Positions 7,201-7,591 of a stretch of 7,591 bases of DNA are shown here, piece after piece. Position numbers and translations under genes: made by a program. How positions within the stretch are numbered: position 1 is the stretch's first letter; each line of letters begins with the position of its first letter. The stretch covers positions 1 to 7,591 of the forward strand of contig JAEOUL010000212.1 of the NCBI GenBank assembly GCA_016839345.1, read 5' to 3'. Under the pieces are notes generated by a model. It had not been told where the DNA came from, did not search any database, and saw only the letters and a list, made by a program, of their open reading frames with translations. This DNA comes from Candidatus Thorarchaeota archaeon (GTDB taxonomy: Archaea > Asgardarchaeota > Thorarchaeia > Thorarchaeales > Thorarchaeaceae).

Positions 7201-7471
7201 AACCGTCATTATCCGTATCATTTGCGTCACCTGGAGTCACAGCTTCCAAAGCAAGTACCAATTCTTTCAAGGAGAAGGGAGTTCTGGGAGGATCGATTGA
7301 TTCAAGAAATGACTCAATAATGGGAACCTCATTCAATAACTCATTTTCTGAGTCATCTTTCAAGAACGTAGGCTGATTGAAACCTCGCTGAACATCAACT
7401 GCAATCAGCATAGTTATCAATAACACAGTAAAACCCGCACATACTACTCTCCTCAAGGTGCTCAACCTCAT
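1235..7471 (-). CDS. Giant modular membrane-anchored cell-surface protein with TSP3-like Ca2+ repeats and NHL-like propeller
   Basis: A secreted, single-anchor surface protein of 2,078 residues counted from ATG 7471 (TTG 7477 would add two). Order: signal peptide 1-28 (basic STLRR, then a hydrophobic core); TSP3-like Ca2+ repeats A 84-173; beta domain 184-314; three-part fascin-like beta-trefoil 315-434; mixed domain 448-648 of unknown family; helical region 649-830 with very hydrophobic segments at 735-755, 762-784 and 785-808; Trp/Tyr-rich beta domain 831-1008; Ca2+ repeats B 1015-1157; six NHL-like repeats 1181-1450; Ca2+ repeats C 1462-1714; alpha/beta domain 1720-1848 with HIVLVGRPD, reminiscent of S-layer-type domains; beta domain 1856-2030 with an EF-hand-like loop (DIDRNGDGSLDG) ending WARVTHLSLYG; transmembrane helix 2035-2060; RRRR; 14-residue acidic tail. 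More than 25 N-x-S/T sequons and few cysteines fit an exported archaeal protein. C11 is not in a lipobox. The Ca2+ repeats probably form a stiff stalk and the propeller and trefoil probably bind ligands; both roles are inferred. Substrate and partner are unknown. It has its own promoter and no same-strand neighbour in the window. Confidence 0.9.
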   Translation of the reverse strand: MRLSTLRRVVCAGFTVLLITMLIAVDVQRGFNQPTFLKDDSENELLNEVPIIESFLESIDPPRTPFSLKELVLALEAVTPGDANDTDNDGLYDAIENIIGTDFNNTDSDFDKLNDTFEVFNNLDPTNPDTNDDGFPDFFELPEGVSTDLDGDGLANQWDFDNDGDGVNDEPDLSPFAKSLIQTQFDIDVLTNGKPTYVTFQIVPQNPENLKLFYQTWDWPYDAEGRMKDLDNSERDVSIVPKLNITTNVIPDQEILNAHGITAMAGYVHLPLAPVMEYGNIVAFLGRMFYPESEPVNLSLQVELIWKVIGYSDVAVSTLFAPNGMYVSIGSEGIAVANESEPMSGGLQILDLGNDMVAFKILNGPYLTVADNGILVFNATEIGERESFLSVRGESGETGFVGHNELYVSLGYDGILIANSSDFVGFEVNDVGYYSEPITLVTYEEPFMLSGLVVEECYGSDLGLFYSENRNQTIAANILLSYNFLRNSTTTLADMPGILVNHDIDVYNLIASFSNRDEAFVSMSNDMLPAALQGLAPYFPKSENVPIIIANEDHSKILELSEVLLGTYVMGSSCTFDMVAEEITIAKTLKTNLYNASSFRYLVLEEIMTEILEWGQDDLSVYNLLAMMLNWHAGQTIITQVGDSPVSFDYPEAAIIDAVGNIISLGIDGLGYIGDITQTSLKAFRSLKTLPAKGFSKSAVVAGKSTRSWFKSCRAINKVGAETIKFARAIGNSLDVICCFVDIGLSIWMAIEIGMATGGTLGTELAIAYGVIATIINIIWALYSAAIGTIPVVGWIFEIFLAIFDFLFDAKSTIIEWLTKAIFGSPNQICSVVPISDISGNPTINTYDVDNNGLDVGDRIELLCQLVGNLTATGSGADYWVSRSWNVPWISIDAPPGSFSNTSETGAPYIPDIFGYPFRSPLDTQYGAGWRAEFYNTSAWIEPGIGMPNFPVAIRMNSYFKIWNIWYHRYLGIFKCTHEDAIRTTHSFVYTRLYFDVLPENINDFANWRGITSNDHDGDGLNNTQEADFGDTSIWKYDSDSDGLNDKYERDIGTDPTTFDTDEDRLIDYYELVYGTNATNKDSDGDGLDDYMEVAGWVMTFKYNISTDPNQTLFSTRVFSNPIVLDSDGDGVDDCEEYLSNLNPRSQDTDGDGKKDKAGPRFVTESQFEWKTTYDLAREDYCCDVAVDSNGFIYASSKVGNLKDSVRYGILKFSPEGTFIEEWGDIASTLAIDENNGWLYYWNEEGVKRTDPSSFDPTLMFEENDFVNSLDVDSSGDIYLAFDSTYSDSTVEKRSPTGDVLAGPWGGNGPGPDQFGTIQAIAVDDVNEYVYVADNREEFGQPNRVARIDMSDGSIVTALPDGFINPQGVVVDSNQQVYVVDNEGRCIRKFDPNGFEDTNFIIRGTDSENFTWNHIFTPGLSMDIDSNLNIIVAAWTGTGPGNFTKFSQTQVNASDVIPSTNPDWDADGLSNIDEDNGWEVNVEFNATYADTFNVTSDPRLNDTDFDGLPDYDEFILGSNPLIPDTDLDGLSDLDESTLGTNITCWDTDGEALGDGTEITFGSDPLDPDSDDEGLSDLLEFQYGSNPRSIDTDEDGLTDFWEYLHGTNLLQPDSDGDFSFDGAENVLGTDPTNPDADGDGLRDGDEYLHGTDPLNNDSDDDGAPDGYEVSVMLDPLNNDTDGDGILDLEELEWGSNPWNSDSDFDGVPDLQDPDTFAEFAGPVILVCDWDENNYTRDFAQSLTNYTEVILVSLEELMANYRDYQHIVLVGRPDPASETVAGLTYDLLEDTGSELADMMQPNSHEIAIRHCVWNSPQTVVILSSAYVTDVYNVLQILRGRDVTILANSFIAEYQIVPVSHALNVQYSFTLDSIDMVKATDSIIGVVLMSSELPRIQVTRYNTTNTPHLLTHQNGLEEGDEAMTRFLEVSVTSNGVVSIPVNEALIVIYYRFFDIDRNGDGSLDGIIDFNETTLTMYSYDDVTDEWIKLSIDLDWVLDMGVNTTDIEVYGEVYAGYVWARVTHLSLYGIGGKLNTIMITPLNLLLILVVLGGFTGIVIVAVWIRRRRSIPDFEVDFNELAA
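2330..3088 (-). repeat. Ca2+-binding TSP3-like repeat cluster C (nine exact 22-residue units)
   Basis: This encodes residues 1462-1714 of the giant protein. After an opening NPDWDADGLSN unit and a GW insert, nine units of exactly 22 residues (66 bp each, 2375-2968) run back to back with no gaps, followed by a partial tenth (DSDFDGVPD). The consensus is D(T/S)DxDGLxDxxE, then a short helix, then G(S/T)(N/D)P. In this family the alternating aspartates coordinate calcium and the units stack into a rod. Three units have altered ligand or glycine positions (DTDGEALGD, DSDDEGLSD, DSDGDFSFD). EYLHGT recurs 44 residues apart, suggesting some units were duplicated in pairs. The units differ a good deal at DNA level, so the expansion is not recent. 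Confidence 0.9.
3122..3931 (-). repeat. Six NHL-like beta-propeller repeats
   Basis: These encode residues 1181-1450 of the giant protein. Six repeats share a core of small/hydrophobic-x-(V/I)-D-x(3-5)-(I/V)-(Y/I): DVAVDSNGFIYA, TLAIDENNGWLYY, SLDVDSSGDIYLA, AIAVDDVNEYVYVA, GVVVDSNQQVYVV and SMDIDSNLNIIVA. Most are followed by a strand ending in a (K/R)(F/R)(S/D)P(N/T/E)G-like turn. The spacing of about 40-55 residues and the count of six match a complete six-bladed NHL propeller, a fold that usually binds proteins, glycans or nucleic acids on its top face. GxGPxQFG before blade four is typical of NHL proteins. The ligand cannot be inferred. Confidence 0.8.
4001..4429 (-). repeat. Ca2+-binding TSP3-like repeat cluster B
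   Basis: This encodes residues 1015-1157 of the giant protein. Units in order: DHDGDGLNN (23 residues), DSDSDGLND (22), DTDEDRLID (22, with the loop glycine replaced by arginine), DSDGDGLDD, a GW insert (about 1094-1124), DSDGDGVDD and DTDGDGKKD. The last runs straight into the propeller. The pattern of aspartate-rich loop plus short helix matches TSP3-like calcium-binding repeats, and the cluster probably forms a rigid spacer between the beta domain and the propeller. Confidence 0.85.
6953..7222 (-). repeat. Ca2+-binding TSP3-like repeat cluster A
   Basis: This encodes residues 84-173 of the giant protein, shortly after the signal peptide. Units: DTDNDGLYD, DSDFDKLND (glycine lost), DTNDDGFPD, DLDGDGLAN and DNDGDGVND, the last two being only about 12 residues apart. 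It is less regular than clusters B and C. Its position suggests that it caps the distal, N-terminal end of the protein. Confidence 0.85.
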
Positions 7472-7477
7472 AACCAA

Positions 7478-7491
7478 TTTCTCGAATCCTG
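7478..7491 (-). promoter_or_regulatory. Weak ribosome-binding site at an ambiguous start (TTG 7477 / ATG 7471)
   Basis: Read on the minus strand, AGGATT (7490-7485) and GAG (7483-7481) precede the gene. AGGA lies 9 bases before a TTG at 7477, while GAG lies 9 bases before the ATG at 7471, in the same frame two codons later. I chose the ATG because TTG is rarer as a start; the choice changes only two residues at the tip of the signal peptide. Confidence 0.35.
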
Positions 7492-7550
7492 GGGAAAAGA
7501 ATCGTTTTTGCTAGAAGGCTGCCTCTTCTTCATATTCCACTGAACCACGA

Positions 7551-7580
7551 GCGAATAATATAAGCTAGATTTTTGTCATA
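7551..7580 (-). promoter_or_regulatory. Candidate archaeal promoter (BRE/TATA) of the giant gene
   Basis: On the minus strand an A-rich stretch (about 7577-7570) is followed by CTTATATTAT (7564-7555), a good match to an archaeal TATA element. Transcription would be expected to start about 25 bases downstream, near 7530-7538, giving a leader of about 60 bases before the ATG. The rest of the leader is purine-rich on this strand and shows no clear hairpin or operator. Confidence 0.45.
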
Positions 7581-7591
7581 AGTATTCCGAG

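Noticed and set aside
7405..7471. Lipoprotein signal because of Cys11 near the N-terminus
   Set aside because: The cysteine is at the start of the hydrophobic core, preceded by two valines rather than the lipobox small residue; the protein also has a C-terminal anchor.

Overview
The window looks archaeal. The main gene encodes a secreted, membrane-anchored protein built from calcium-binding DxDxDG repeats with many N-glycosylation sequons, and it is preceded by an archaeal-type TATA element. Start signals are weak, and I saw no obvious bacterial -35/-10 promoter. The composition (moderate GC, giant modular surface proteins with a C-terminal helix and an RRRR stop-transfer signal) would suit an Asgard archaeon (for example Thorarchaeia-like) or a Thermoplasmata-related lineage. 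That placement is an inference from protein style, not proof.

Layout: (1) 17-508 (+) encodes a 163-residue protein of unknown function that starts directly with a TPR-like helical pair and may be the 3' part of a longer gene. (2) 509-721 is a spacer with a pyrimidine/T-rich tract after the first gene and a weak ribosome-binding site before the next. (3) 722-1054 (+) encodes a 110-residue lysine-rich protein of unknown family. (4) 1055-1234 is a spacer between convergent genes, with a 9-bp perfect inverted repeat and a T6 run. (5) 1235-7471 (-) is one uninterrupted gene for a roughly 2,080-residue cell-surface protein filling over 80% of the window. (6) 7472-7591 is its leader and candidate promoter.

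The giant protein reads, N to C: signal peptide; TSP3-like Ca2+ repeat cluster A; beta domain; beta-trefoil resembling fascin; mixed helical domain of unknown family; strongly hydrophobic helical segments inside the predicted ectodomain; Trp/Tyr-rich beta domain; Ca2+ cluster B; six-repeat NHL-like propeller; Ca2+ cluster C with nine back-to-back 22-residue units; alpha/beta domain; membrane-proximal beta domain with an EF-hand-like loop; one transmembrane helix; short acidic cytoplasmic tail. The propeller is bracketed by two copies of a 'GW' insert like that in the Ca2+ domain of anthrax-type binary toxin components.

The two small plus-strand genes converge on the giant gene and share no visible operon with it, so nothing in the sequence links their functions. 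The most interesting feature is the giant protein's architecture, above all the internal hydrophobic region and the trefoil; whether it acts in adhesion, cell-surface structure or membrane attack cannot be settled from sequence alone.
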